NCBI GenBank assembly: GCA_947501045.1
Contig: CANMUI010000005.1
Coordinates: 186,001 to 250,000 of the forward strand
Source: an uncultured Psychrobacter sp.
GTDB taxonomy: Bacteria; Pseudomonadota; Gammaproteobacteria; Pseudomonadales; Moraxellaceae
Direction of reading: 5' to 3'
DNA length: 64,000 nucleotides
This document shows, piece after piece, positions 9,221-19,066 of this stretch. Position numbers and translations under genes: made by a program. The notes beneath the pieces are model-generated. The model had not been told where the DNA came from and ran no database searches. It saw only the letters and a program-made list of their open reading frames with translations. The stretch's first letter is position 1, and each line of letters opens with the position of its first letter.

Positions 9221-11095
9221 TTATACCACCGTTATCATTACCAGCACTAGCAATACAGCCATTCCCAAGCCAAAGCTTGTAGCGTAGCCTCGAAGTGACC
9301 CTGTTTGTGTCGCCGAGAACATCCTATTACCCGCAGATGCAAGCGTTGGCAATACATTCCAAGTCCTGTCGACCGGATCAGTCTTAAACAAGCGCCCAAT
9401 CATCAAGAAAGGTTTTACAAAAACCAAATCATATAAGGCATCGAAACCTAAGCCGTGATAGCACCAATGATACAGAGCGCCGCCTATAGATGAGCGCTTA
9501 AAGCTTGTGAGCATGCGGCCTTTATTCACCACATATAATAATGCCGCTAAGACTAGCCCTGCAACCATCGCACCCATGGCGATATACTCAGCGGTATGCT
9601 TGCCATGCGCTTGTCCCGCTATCTCTAACATATGACCATAGCTCTCAGGCAATACCCCTTGTAGCGGCGGTATAATCTGTGCGCCAACTACAGTTGATAG
9701 CACCAATAGCACGCTAAGCGGTAGCCAGTAGGAAATACCTGACAACTTATGCGCGTGAGTTTTTTCTTCGCCAAAGAATATGAACCAAATCATCCGGAAC
9801 GTATAAAGCGCGGTTAAAAATGCACCAAATACACCTACGTAGAATAAAACTTGATGACCTGTGGCATAAGATTCCCACAAAATAGCTTCTTTAGAATAAA
9901 ATCCAACCGTCACCCAAGGGATCGCAGCAAGGGCACCGCCGCCGACAATATAGCACCAAAAGACTAAAGGTATTTTGGTACGCAGACCGCCCATTTTAAA
10001 GATGTTTTGTTCATGATGCACCGCCAATATGACCGCACCTGAGGACAAGAATAATAGCGCTTTAAAAAAGGCATGCGTCATCAGATGAAAGATAGCGCCT
10101 TGCCAAGCGCCAACGCCTAAAGCCAAGAACATATAGCCGATTTGACTCATGGTTGAGTACGCTAAAATACGCTTGATATCAGTCTGCGCCAATGCACAGA
10201 ATCCTGCAACGACTAAAGTTAATGCCCCTACTGCACCAACCCAATACAGTAAAATACCTGGAGTGAGTATAAATAAAGGATGCATACGCGCAATTAAATA
10301 CACCCCTGCCGTGACCATGGTAGCGGCATGAATAAGCGCAGATACTGGCGTCGGTCCAGCCATAGCATCTGCAAGCCAAGTATGTAGCGGCAGCTGCGCT
10401 GATTTACCCATAGCGCCGCCAACCAGCATCATAGTGGTTAGAATCATTACCGGATCATTGACATTAAATAGTTCAGGCGCGCGAGTAATGATCTCTTGAA
10501 TATTAAGGGTACCAAATTCGCGGAACAGTAAGAATAAACCAAAGGCTAAAAATACATCACCGACCCGAGTGACCGTAAAAGCTTTCATCGCCGCGCGGCC
10601 ATTGGCGCGATCATTGAAATAAAAGCCAATCAGTAAATACGAGCAAATACCAACGCCTTCCCAGCCAAGATACAACAACAATAAATCATCTGCTAATACC
10701 AGCAACAGCATGCTGGCGACAAACAGATTCATATAGCTAAAAAAGCGAGCAAACCCCAGTTCGCCTTTCATGTACCAAGCCGCAAACAGATGAATCAAAA
10801 AACCAACGCCGGTCACCACACCAAGCATGGTTAGCGCTAAGCCATCGAAGCTGAGACCAAAGCTTGGTGTAAAATCACCAACTTGCATCCATGTCCATAG
10901 CGGTACTTGTACGATGCTACCAGTAGGATAAGTCGTCAAAAACGTAAAGCTGGCGACTAAAGTGCAAAGGGCAGATAGCGCCATGCTACCCACACCGACG
11001 AATGCTGCTGCCTGTTCGGTTAACCGATCGCGCATAAAGGCTAAAATCAAAAAGCCAATGAGCGGAAATATAAAGGTTAATGGTAATAAACTCAT
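9221..11095 (-). CDS. nuoL: NADH-quinone oxidoreductase subunit L
   Basis: Distal antiporter-like membrane subunit of complex I, with the long lateral helix. 624 residues, close to E. coli NuoL (613). The motifs LLYLGWEGVGICSYLLIGFY, GKSAQLPLHTWLADAMAGPT and LAYSTMSQIGYMF are all present, followed by the C-terminal helical extension. It starts 4 nt after nuoK and ends 1 nt before nuoM. Confidence 0.98.
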   Translation of the reverse strand: MSLLPLTFIFPLIGFLILAFMRDRLTEQAAAFVGVGSMALSALCTLVASFTFLTTYPTGSIVQVPLWTWMQVGDFTPSFGLSFDGLALTMLGVVTGVGFLIHLFAAWYMKGELGFARFFSYMNLFVASMLLLVLADDLLLLYLGWEGVGICSYLLIGFYFNDRANGRAAMKAFTVTRVGDVFLAFGLFLLFREFGTLNIQEIITRAPELFNVNDPVMILTTMMLVGGAMGKSAQLPLHTWLADAMAGPTPVSALIHAATMVTAGVYLIARMHPLFILTPGILLYWVGAVGALTLVVAGFCALAQTDIKRILAYSTMSQIGYMFLALGVGAWQGAIFHLMTHAFFKALLFLSSGAVILAVHHEQNIFKMGGLRTKIPLVFWCYIVGGGALAAIPWVTVGFYSKEAILWESYATGHQVLFYVGVFGAFLTALYTFRMIWFIFFGEEKTHAHKLSGISYWLPLSVLLVLSTVVGAQIIPPLQGVLPESYGHMLEIAGQAHGKHTAEYIAMGAMVAGLVLAALLYVVNKGRMLTSFKRSSIGGALYHWCYHGLGFDALYDLVFVKPFLMIGRLFKTDPVDRTWNVLPTLASAGNRMFSATQTGSLRGYATSFGLGMAVLLVLVMITVV

Positions 11096-11099
11096 GACA

Positions 11100-11507
11100 T
11101 CATCCTTTCATCTCATTGGCGCGGTCAACATCGAGATGTCCACGCTTATGATAAAACTGCAATAATATGGCAAGACCAATAGACACCTCAGCCGCCGCTA
11201 AAGTCAAAATAAAGATGAACATAATCTGTCCATCGGGATCTGCCCAGCGACTCCCTGCAATTACAAAGGCAAGCGCTGCCGCATTCATCATAATTTCAAG
11301 ACTCATGAGCATAAATAAAAAATTACGCCGTACCATAACCCCGCACAGACCAATCGTAAACAAAATACCAACCAAGATCAGTCCATGGCTCATGGGTATC
11401 ACGCCTAGTACGTTTTGCACCTCAGCAGCGGGCTGTACTAAACCGACTACTTCATGGGCAAACGGTACGTTTGACACCTCTGGTGCCACGCTTGCTGCTT
11501 GTGTCAT
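11100..11507 (-). CDS. nuoK: NADH-quinone oxidoreductase subunit K (N-terminally extended)
   Basis: Small membrane subunit of complex I with three helices and the two conserved membrane Glu residues (SLEIMMNA and LAAAEVSIGLAI). The family core begins at about residue 38 (PMSHGLILVGILF); E. coli NuoK is 100 residues and this one is 135. The extra N-terminal ~37 residues seem to be translated: the ATG at 11507 overlaps the nuoJ stop by 1 nt (TAATG) and has an AAGGAG ribosome binding site 8 nt upstream. A shorter product from the internal ATG near residue 39 cannot be excluded. Confidence 0.95.
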   Translation of the reverse strand: MTQAASVAPEVSNVPFAHEVVGLVQPAAEVQNVLGVIPMSHGLILVGILFTIGLCGVMVRRNFLFMLMSLEIMMNAAALAFVIAGSRWADPDGQIMFIFILTLAAAEVSIGLAILLQFYHKRGHLDVDRANEMKG

Positions 11508-12223
11508 TAGTCTGACTCCTTGCGCGGGGCTTGCGGCATGCCCACATAGTCATGTGGATCTACTTCTTTATATTCGTAAGATTCGGCTGTCGCAGCTGTA
11601 TCCAGCGCCCTATCTGTTGTTACACTACTTTTTTGAGTATTAGGTTTTTCGATGTTTACGCTTCTCAGTGCAGAGCGGCTATGCTCATCTGTGATGTCAT
11701 CATCCAAAGATTCTTTACCCAAGTGATAAGCGGCCACTAGAGCTGCCAATAATAGTAAAGCAGCAATTTCAACCAAAATAATATACTTACTAAATAACAC
11801 CGTACCCACTACTTTGGCTGGAATAGTTACCCCGCCAATCATAGCCGTATCGTCGTGATTTAGACCTATCAGGGCATAAAGTACCACAGCAACAATAAGC
11901 ATCAAACCCGTTGGGAGCGCCCAGGTTCCGGCATCAAGCCAAAGCTCTTCACGCGCCTTATTAGCCATCCCCAAGTTAAGCATCATAATCACAAAGACAA
12001 ATAGGACTAAAATAGCACCAGCATAAACGACAACTTCAAGCGCACCTGCAAACGGCGCACCCAGTACGAACATAATGCCAGCAATGGACAATAGCAGTAC
12101 GATCATCGATAAGATAGCGTGCACCGGGTTGCTTTGGGTGATAACCCGCAAGCTTGCAAAGATTGCCACCGCGCTTAGCGTATAAAACCCTACCAGATCA
12201 GGAGAGTTCAAAAAATCTATCAT
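11507..12223 (-). CDS. nuoJ: NADH-quinone oxidoreductase subunit J
   Basis: Membrane subunit of complex I with five hydrophobic helices in the first ~170 residues, including the conserved EVVVYAGAILVLFVFVIMML helix. 238 residues compared with 184 in E. coli. The excess is a polar, probably disordered C-terminal tail (about 173-238) rich in Asp, Glu, Ser and Thr. The start ATG overlaps the nuoI stop (ATGA at 12220-12223). Confidence 0.96.
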   Translation of the reverse strand: MIDFLNSPDLVGFYTLSAVAIFASLRVITQSNPVHAILSMIVLLLSIAGIMFVLGAPFAGALEVVVYAGAILVLFVFVIMMLNLGMANKAREELWLDAGTWALPTGLMLIVAVVLYALIGLNHDDTAMIGGVTIPAKVVGTVLFSKYIILVEIAALLLLAALVAAYHLGKESLDDDITDEHSRSALRSVNIEKPNTQKSSVTTDRALDTAATAESYEYKEVDPHDYVGMPQAPRKESD

Positions 12224-12768
12224 GGCAGCAAACTCCTTAGATCCACAGGTGCAGCTTCGTTTTGTGCTGAGCCTTTTGGTTTATCTGCTACCGCCATACC
12301 AGTGACGCGATAATAATTATAATCGGGATATTTACCTGGCCCCGATATCAGTAAATGCTCTTTTTCATAGACCAAGTCTTGGCGATTATACTCGCCAAGC
12401 TCAAAATCCGGGGTCATCTGAATGGCTGTCGTCGGACAAGCCTCTTCACACATACCACAAAAAATACAGCGCGAAAAATTGATACGAAAGAATTCTGGAT
12501 ACCAGCGTCCATCTTCACGCTCAGCTTTTTGCAAAGAGATACAACCCACAGGACAAGCGACCGCACACAGATTACAAGCCACACAGCGCTCATCACCATC
12601 AGGATCGCGAGTGAGCACAATGCGCCCACGAAAGCGCGGCGGCACCGGCACGGCCTCTTCTGGATAAAGAATCGTATCACGTGGTCGTATCGCGTGGCTA
12701 TTGACCATCCACATACTGCGGACGATGGTATACATACCAACGATGGTCTTTTTTATAGTAGTAAGCAT
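12220..12768 (-). CDS. nuoI: NADH-quinone oxidoreductase subunit I (2x 4Fe-4S)
   Basis: Peripheral-arm subunit carrying clusters N6a and N6b, which pass electrons towards NuoB. Two ferredoxin-type motifs are complete: C62, C65, C68, C72 (CVACNLCAVAC) and C101, C104, C107, C111 (CIFCGMCEEAC), each followed by P. 182 residues, matching E. coli (180). It starts 68 bp after nuoH and overlaps nuoJ by ATGA. Confidence 0.98.
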   Translation of the reverse strand: MLTTIKKTIVGMYTIVRSMWMVNSHAIRPRDTILYPEEAVPVPPRFRGRIVLTRDPDGDERCVACNLCAVACPVGCISLQKAEREDGRWYPEFFRINFSRCIFCGMCEEACPTTAIQMTPDFELGEYNRQDLVYEKEHLLISGPGKYPDYNYYRVTGMAVADKPKGSAQNEAAPVDLRSLLP

Positions 12769-12836
12769 GGAATTATTATCCTTATCAGCTTAACCTTGGT
12801 GTATAGACAGTGACGACAAATAGTTGTCAATAACTA

Positions 12837-13877
12837 TCACGTCGGGGTAAGGATCAAAATTATCGCAGCGGTAAGTAGCAAATTAATTAAAGTGACTGGT
12901 AGACATATTTTCCAGCCAAAATTCATTACCTGATCATAGCGTGGCCGTATGAGCGAACCCCGTGCTAAAACAAACATCGTCATAAAAAACAAGGTTTTAA
13001 TCATGAACCAAAAAGCAGGTGGAATAAATGGAATATCTAAGTTAAAAGGCGCCAGCCAGCCGCCAAAGAACAGACAGGTCATTAGCGCTGAGATAAGTAC
13101 TACGTTGACATATTCGCCAATGAAGAACATACCAAATTTCATACCCGAGTATTCGACATGATAACCTTCGGCCAGCTCCTGCTCTGCCTCTGGCTGATCA
13201 AAGGGATGTCTATGAGTAACGGCAACCCCAGCTACGACAAAGGTCAAAAACCCTAAAAACTGCGGAATAATGTACCAGCCGTCAATTTGTGATTCAACGA
13301 TTACCCTCAGGTTAAAAGAGCCTGATAAAGCAACAACGCCCATTAAAGACAAGCCTAAGAACACCTCATAACTGATGGTTTGCGCCGCTGAACGCAGGCC
13401 GCCCAATAGTGAGAACTTGTTCGCTGAAGCCCAGCCACCAAACATCACGGCGTAAACGGCGATACCGCCCATCGCCAAGAAAAACAAAATGCCAATATCC
13501 CAATCAGCAACCCCAAAGGTGGGTGATATTGGAATAATGGCAAAAGAAGCTAATGCCGTAAACATGGCCACGGCGGGCGCGAGAGTAAAGATAAACTTAT
13601 CGGTAAAATTGGGCGTCCAATCTTCTTTAAAGAAGATTTTGAGCATATCAGCAACCAATTGTAAGGAGCCAAAAGGTCCTACGCGATTAGGCCCATAACG
13701 ATCTTGCCAAAGCGCTAACATACGGCGCTCATATATGATCATTAAAGCTGCGGTAATGACTACAACTAAAAAAATAACGATAGATTGCACGACCAAAAAC
13801 AGAATGGACCAAGTATCAAAGCTCATCATACCAGCCAAAAAGCTTGGCACATCGGGAATAATACGAGTATATGGCAT
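12837..13877 (-). CDS. nuoH: NADH-quinone oxidoreductase subunit H
   Basis: Membrane subunit at the junction of the two arms, lining the quinone chamber. 346 residues with about 8-9 helices. Signature segments are RYGPNRVGPFGSLQLVAD and PEAEQELAEGYHVEYSGMKF. I place the start at ATG 13877, 1 nt after the nuoG stop, with a GAGG ribosome binding site 6 nt upstream. The frame stays open upstream into nuoG, but a start there lacks support. Confidence 0.96.
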   Translation of the reverse strand: MPYTRIIPDVPSFLAGMMSFDTWSILFLVVQSIVIFLVVVITAALMIIYERRMLALWQDRYGPNRVGPFGSLQLVADMLKIFFKEDWTPNFTDKFIFTLAPAVAMFTALASFAIIPISPTFGVADWDIGILFFLAMGGIAVYAVMFGGWASANKFSLLGGLRSAAQTISYEVFLGLSLMGVVALSGSFNLRVIVESQIDGWYIIPQFLGFLTFVVAGVAVTHRHPFDQPEAEQELAEGYHVEYSGMKFGMFFIGEYVNVVLISALMTCLFFGGWLAPFNLDIPFIPPAFWFMIKTLFFMTMFVLARGSLIRPRYDQVMNFGWKICLPVTLINLLLTAAIILILTPT

Positions 13878-13878
13878 A

Positions 13879-16800
13879 TTATACCTCTTGCGTGCTAGTC
13901 GGTGCTGATACACTATCAGCCGTTAAATGAGTGTCATCTGCCATGCCACCCGTTATCACAACTGGCGCATCCACCTTACGTACGGAAGCAGGAGTAGAAG
14001 GATGCACGATATTAACCTGTCCGACAGGATAACCAATACAACCCTCCGCTAAATACGGAACCGTTTGTACGGGTAAGGTAATTTGCTGGTTGTCGATCTC
14101 GATAGCCAGATAGTCTCCGGCGGCAATACTCCATTCTTTGGCATCATCAATACCGATATACCATGTCGCTACCGGCAACTGCTCAGCGACGATTGGACTG
14201 CGCGAAGCCATAACGGAGCTGGCATAGATGTTATAAATAGGCACCAGTTTTGCCTGTCCTTGCTGCATATTAGTAGTATTTAAAGCTGTAGTTTCAGGTG
14301 CGATATATTGGCGCTTGGCTAAACGCTCGAAGCGATCAAACAAGCGTACCCCTGGATCACCATTTTTTAGACTACCACCGACTTTATCTTGATATTTGTT
14401 CCATGCCTGCGGTGAGTTCCAACCTGCAGCACTAGCAAATGGAATCATTGAGCTTTTGGTTTGTTTACCGCTATAACCTTCCATTGAAAACGTCAAACCG
14501 GTATCTAAATCCTTTGGCTGCATCGGTTCATGTACGGATATAGGCGCTCGCATAGCAGTACGACCTGAGTAGCGACGCGGTTGGCGAGCGATTTTTAGAC
14601 CAGTAATGCGATAATCAGCATCTGGAGCTGCATCTTTGATACCTGCAAGCTTAGGATGAGTAGTTACTAAAGCATTGATCACATCATCAAGCTGAGTCCA
14701 ATCGACTTCCTTTTCCATCAAACTACTATGCACAGCATGCAGCCAGCGCCAGCCTTCTTTGATACTGCTAAGCGGATGATAATAGTTGTTGTCATAAACC
14801 TGAAAGAAGCGCTGAGCACGGCCTTCTGCTGATATCAACGTACCATCTGCCTCAGCGAAGCTGGCAGCTGGCAGTACGATATCAACATCTTTATGCCAAT
14901 CTAGCAGTTGATGATCTAGAGCGATAACGGTTTTATCGACCAATAAACGAGTAAGTTTTTGGGCATCAATCGCTTCTGTCAATTGATTTTCAGCAACGAC
15001 TATAACTTCAAAATCAGTAGCAAGCAGCTCCTCTACTGACTGACCACCAAGCAGACAGACGCCTATACTATTAGCATCTGCTACTGCAAGGTAGATGCCA
15101 GCTTGGGCATGATAGTCAGTATTAATCTCTCTTAGTTCAAGCTCATCAGCAGGCTCACGATCAATATCGTCTTGCTCGTCTTTATTGGTACCCATTCCAG
15201 ATTTAGCGGGCTTGGCCGATAACTCTTTATCTTCATCAGGCTGCGCGGTTTGCGCTTGCTGCTTGGCTGCGCGAACCTCTTCGTTATGGGCATCAACTTG
15301 ACCTTGTTCTGTCTGTTTAATAGCGGTGCGCTTCTGACTTAGTACTTGGGTAATTTGCGCAGCAGCTTCTATCAGGGCAATAGACGATAGACTACTACCT
15401 GATACTACCAGGGGTCGATCAGCAGTTACTAAATCGTAAGCGATTTGCTTAGCAAGCGCTTGCATAGCATCCATATCACTAGCAGCAGAATCTGACTCTG
15501 CCTGCTCTTCGGGGTCAGTTATTTGTTCTAAATCATCAGCTAAGCTACTGATCTCATCAGCGACTTTAAAACCTAGTTTGGTGATATCTTCAGGAGTTGC
15601 CACACAGCTGATCTTACTGATATCATCAAGCTTAGTTTGCGTGACATCGATGACATAAACAGGACTTAGCGCTCCTTGAGCAATACGCTGGACAGGCTCT
15701 GCAAGCCAAGCCTGGGTCTTAGCAGCGGCGGCCATTTTAAGCGCTTCGTTTTTTGCCGATTGACGTACAGATAGCGCGACTCGCGGTGAGGTTTGAGTGA
15801 TATCTTCGCCCAAAACAAGCACGGCGTCGTGATACTCAACCTCAGTTAAGCTTGGATTATGAATGCCTTCAGTAGTTAAAATCTCGATACACTTATTGAC
15901 CAAAGCCTGCTGCTGGTGATTAAGACCTGTTGAAAACCTCTCAAAGCCGACTAAGTTTTTTAGCGCAAAGTTGGTTTCTAAACTGGCGCGCGGTGAGCCG
16001 ATTCCAATAACCTTTTTATCTTTTATGCGTTTGATAGTTTCATCAAGCGCATAATCGATATTGATTTTGACGTGCTTGCCATTGATAAGCTCAAGCGCTT
16101 GCGTAGGACGATCGGCACGGTTGACATAACCATAACCAAAGCGACCACGATCACATAAGAAATAGCGATTAACCTCGCCGTTATAACGGTTTTCAATACG
16201 GCGCAGCTCACCATAGCGCTCACCCGGTGAGATATTACAGCCCGCTGAGCAGCCATGACAAATGCTAGGCGCATACTGCATATCCCATTTACGGTTATAA
16301 CGTTCAGAGTGGGTTTTATCCGTGAATACCCCAGTCGGACACACTTCAGTTAGATTACCTGAAAACTCACTTTCAAATTGGCCCTCGCTTTCACGGCCAA
16401 AATAAACCCGGTTGTTGGAAGCAAAAACGCCTAAATCCTCGCCACCTGCATAGTCTTTATAAAAACGCACACAGCGGTAACAAGCAATACAGCGGTTCAT
16501 TTCGTGAGCGATAAAGGGCCCAAGATATTGATTGTGATGAGTACGTTTGGTAAAACGATAGCGGCGATTGGTGTGACCTGACATATAGGTCATATCTTGC
16601 AGATGGCAGTGCCCACCCTCCTCACAAGTCGGACAGTCATGAGGATGGTTGGTCATTAGTAGCTCAACCATAGACTTACGAAATGCTTTAGCTTCATCGT
16701 CAGTGACCGAGATATACATATCATCATCGGGAGCCACCATGCAAGACATAACGATCTTGCCTTTACCAGCTTCTAAATCCTCTTTGTCTTTGTACTGCTT

Positions 16801-16950
16801 AACCGCGCACTGACGGCATGAGCCTACCGAACCTAGAGCTGGATGATAACAAAAATAGGGCACATCGAGGCCAAGGGATAAACAAGCTTGTAGCAAGTTA
16901 TCACTGCTATCTACTTCGACAGTGGTTCCATCAATATGTATGACTGCCAT
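13879..16950 (-). CDS. nuoG: NADH-quinone oxidoreductase subunit G (long form)
   Basis: Large iron-sulfur subunit of the NADH-oxidising arm. The N-terminus holds a 2Fe-2S site (C34, C45, C48, C70), a His-Cys 4Fe-4S site (H102, C106, C109, C115), another 4Fe-4S site (C154, C157, C160, C204) and the extra N7 site (C231, C234, C238, C266) found in E. coli-type enzymes. A molybdopterin-oxidoreductase-like domain without obvious cofactor role follows. 1023 residues against 908 in E. coli; much of the excess is a charged Gln/Glu/Lys/Asp-rich insertion at about residues 541-608 (bases 15127-15330). Starts 10 bp after nuoF; nuoH follows after 1 nt. Confidence 0.97.
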   Translation of the reverse strand: MAVIHIDGTTVEVDSSDNLLQACLSLGLDVPYFCYHPALGSVGSCRQCAVKQYKDKEDLEAGKGKIVMSCMVAPDDDMYISVTDDEAKAFRKSMVELLMTNHPHDCPTCEEGGHCHLQDMTYMSGHTNRRYRFTKRTHHNQYLGPFIAHEMNRCIACYRCVRFYKDYAGGEDLGVFASNNRVYFGRESEGQFESEFSGNLTEVCPTGVFTDKTHSERYNRKWDMQYAPSICHGCSAGCNISPGERYGELRRIENRYNGEVNRYFLCDRGRFGYGYVNRADRPTQALELINGKHVKINIDYALDETIKRIKDKKVIGIGSPRASLETNFALKNLVGFERFSTGLNHQQQALVNKCIEILTTEGIHNPSLTEVEYHDAVLVLGEDITQTSPRVALSVRQSAKNEALKMAAAAKTQAWLAEPVQRIAQGALSPVYVIDVTQTKLDDISKISCVATPEDITKLGFKVADEISSLADDLEQITDPEEQAESDSAASDMDAMQALAKQIAYDLVTADRPLVVSGSSLSSIALIEAAAQITQVLSQKRTAIKQTEQGQVDAHNEEVRAAKQQAQTAQPDEDKELSAKPAKSGMGTNKDEQDDIDREPADELELREINTDYHAQAGIYLAVADANSIGVCLLGGQSVEELLATDFEVIVVAENQLTEAIDAQKLTRLLVDKTVIALDHQLLDWHKDVDIVLPAASFAEADGTLISAEGRAQRFFQVYDNNYYHPLSSIKEGWRWLHAVHSSLMEKEVDWTQLDDVINALVTTHPKLAGIKDAAPDADYRITGLKIARQPRRYSGRTAMRAPISVHEPMQPKDLDTGLTFSMEGYSGKQTKSSMIPFASAAGWNSPQAWNKYQDKVGGSLKNGDPGVRLFDRFERLAKRQYIAPETTALNTTNMQQGQAKLVPIYNIYASSVMASRSPIVAEQLPVATWYIGIDDAKEWSIAAGDYLAIEIDNQQITLPVQTVPYLAEGCIGYPVGQVNIVHPSTPASVRKVDAPVVITGGMADDTHLTADSVSAPTSTQEV

Positions 16951-16960
16951 GCCGCTCTCC

Positions 16961-18385
16961 TTATTTCACTACTAGCTGCTGAGCATCTGCAGCCTCAATG
17001 ACATCTTCACCAACCGCCCGTGCAATCTTGTTGTCAAACTCAGGGCGGAAGTATTTAATCGCACTCATCAGCGGCTCCATAGCACCGGGGGCATGAGCGC
17101 AGAAGGTTTTACCAATCCATAAATCGCGCGTTAAACCCTCAAGCTTTTCGACGTCACCTATCTGCCCCTCGCCATTATTAATAGCGGTCAGCAACTTGAC
17201 GCCCCAAGGCAGGCCATCACGGCATGGTGTACAAAACCCGCAGGACTCACGTTGAAAGAAAATCTCAAGGTTACGCAGCAGTGCTACCATATCTTGCGAT
17301 TCATCAACCACCATAATGAGTCCAGTACCCATACGGCTACCTGCTTCTTGAATGGTATCAAAATCAACGACAGTATCTAGATGATCAGCAGTCAAAAAGT
17401 CAGTTGACGCCCCGCCTGGTAACCAAGCTTTAAGGGTTCGCCCCTCTTGCATACCGCCTGCGAAGTCTTCAATAATCTCGCGCGCTGTATAACCAAAAGG
17501 CAGCTCCCAAAGACCAGGATCATTAACCAATCCTGAACAACCAAACAGTTTAGTGCCTGGAGTCTCAACCACATCTTTGATTTTTGCTAAATCTTGATAC
17601 CATTTACTGCCGTGCAAAATAATTGCTGAGACATTATGCAGAGTCTCGACGTTGTTAACTACGGTTGGTCGACCCCATGCTCCAGCAACTTGTGGGAATG
17701 GCGGCTTGGTACGCGGATTAGCCCTGCGACCTTCTAAAGAGTTCAGTAGAGCCGTCTCTTCACCGCAAATGTAACGACCAGCGCCGGTATGCACATGCAA
17801 ATCAAAGCTAAAACCTGAACCTAAAATATCGTCACCGATAAGATTATTGGCACGCATCTCGTCGAGGGCTGCATTTAAGCGCTCTGCTGCAACGATATAC
17901 TCACCGCGGATAAAAATATAACCCGCTGTAGCACCAATGGCATAAGCCGAGATAATCATACCCTCAATGAGCTGAAACGGGAGACGCTCCATAAGCAAAC
18001 GATCTTTAAAAGTACCCGGTTCCATCTCATCGGCATTGCAAACTAAATAGCGTGGTCCGCCATCAGGCGGTGCCATGAGTGACCATTTAATCCCGGCTGG
18101 GAAACCAGCGCCGCCGCGACCTTTTACGACCGCTTCTTTAATAGTTTCGAGAGTCTCATCTGCTGATTGATTCAATGCTATCTTTAAAGCTTCAAAACCG
18201 CGTAGGGACTCATAGGTTGCCAGGTCTAAGACAGCATCATGGTGCGCCAAACGCCAAGTTAGAGGTTTGGTCTCACTGGTGGCCGTAGCTTTATCACCAT
18301 AAACTGGGATACGCTGCTCGTTGAGCTGACTTGGCGCTTTGCCTTGGCGGCGCTGCTCAATTTGCTCTGAAACGGTTAATCTCAT
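16961..18385 (-). CDS. nuoF: NADH-quinone oxidoreductase subunit F (FMN, NADH site)
   Basis: Binds NADH and FMN and passes electrons through cluster N3. Glycine-rich FMN/NADH motif GRGGAGFPAG at residues 89-98; the 4Fe-4S motif ESCGFCTPCRDG and the fourth Cys in FCAHAPGA are near the C-terminus. 474 residues, slightly longer than E. coli (445) because of an N-terminal extension of about 30 polar residues. Overlaps nuoE by 4 nt (ATGA at 18382-18385), suggesting coupled translation. Confidence 0.98.
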   Translation of the reverse strand: MRLTVSEQIEQRRQGKAPSQLNEQRIPVYGDKATATSETKPLTWRLAHHDAVLDLATYESLRGFEALKIALNQSADETLETIKEAVVKGRGGAGFPAGIKWSLMAPPDGGPRYLVCNADEMEPGTFKDRLLMERLPFQLIEGMIISAYAIGATAGYIFIRGEYIVAAERLNAALDEMRANNLIGDDILGSGFSFDLHVHTGAGRYICGEETALLNSLEGRRANPRTKPPFPQVAGAWGRPTVVNNVETLHNVSAIILHGSKWYQDLAKIKDVVETPGTKLFGCSGLVNDPGLWELPFGYTAREIIEDFAGGMQEGRTLKAWLPGGASTDFLTADHLDTVVDFDTIQEAGSRMGTGLIMVVDESQDMVALLRNLEIFFQRESCGFCTPCRDGLPWGVKLLTAINNGEGQIGDVEKLEGLTRDLWIGKTFCAHAPGAMEPLMSAIKYFRPEFDNKIARAVGEDVIEAADAQQLVVK

Positions 18386-18915
18386 GTATATAGCTCCAAT
18401 AGTTGCGCAACCTCGTCAGGCTGGACTGGCCCATAAGTATCCTCATCAATTAATACTGCAGGACCTTTATCACAATTTCCTAAACAGCAAATTGGCAATA
18501 GCGTAAAGCGACCATCGATGGTGGTCTGACCATATTCGATACCTAGCTGGGATCTAAGCTCAGCAGACAATTCCTCATAACCTGTCAAATAACAAGCGAT
18601 AGAATCACATATTAGGATAACATGGCGACCAACAGGCTGACGGTAAATACGGTTAAAAAAGGTGGCTACGCCATCAAGATCAGTTACAGGAACATCTAAG
18701 ATATTAGCAATAGCATGTACTTGCGCATCATCGACCCAACCATTGCGCTTTTGTACAATTTTTAGAGCATCCAAAGAAGCGGCACGCGCATGGGGATAAT
18801 GGTGCATAAAGTCGTAAATGGCATCAATCTCAGTGCTGGTCAAAATACTAGCTACATCTACTTTTGGCACTTTATCAGAAACAATTTTCATAATCTTCTT
18901 TCTATCCTCACTCAT
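18382..18915 (-). CDS. nuoE: NADH-quinone oxidoreductase subunit E (2Fe-2S)
   Basis: Thioredoxin-fold subunit with cluster N1a, partner of NuoF. The four ligands are in CDSIAC and CCLGNC, the usual C-x4-C and C-x3-C pair. The start is uncertain: GTG 18918 and ATG 18915 are adjacent, and ATG 18891 (MKIVSDKVPK) is also possible; none has a well-spaced ribosome binding site. E. coli NuoE is 166 residues, which fits the 169-residue product from 18891 best. About 150 bp separate it from nuoCD, the largest gap of this operon. Confidence 0.95.
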   Translation of the reverse strand: MSEDRKKIMKIVSDKVPKVDVASILTSTEIDAIYDFMHHYPHARAASLDALKIVQKRNGWVDDAQVHAIANILDVPVTDLDGVATFFNRIYRQPVGRHVILICDSIACYLTGYEELSAELRSQLGIEYGQTTIDGRFTLLPICCLGNCDKGPAVLIDEDTYGPVQPDEVAQLLELYT

Positions 18916-19066
18916 CACGCTTGGTCATATTACGACTGTAGCTGTACTAAGGGGGCTATTCAAACAGTCATATTAAAACATTACAGCGTTTCGGTGTGCC
19001 TACTGGCAATAACAACCTATTATATAATTTTTAATCAAATACAGTCTTACTAAACTAGAGCTTCAT

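Noticed and set aside
11167..11643. 158-codon open frame antisense to nuoK and nuoJ
   Set aside because: It mirrors two confirmed complex I genes and has no start signal of its own; a shadow frame.
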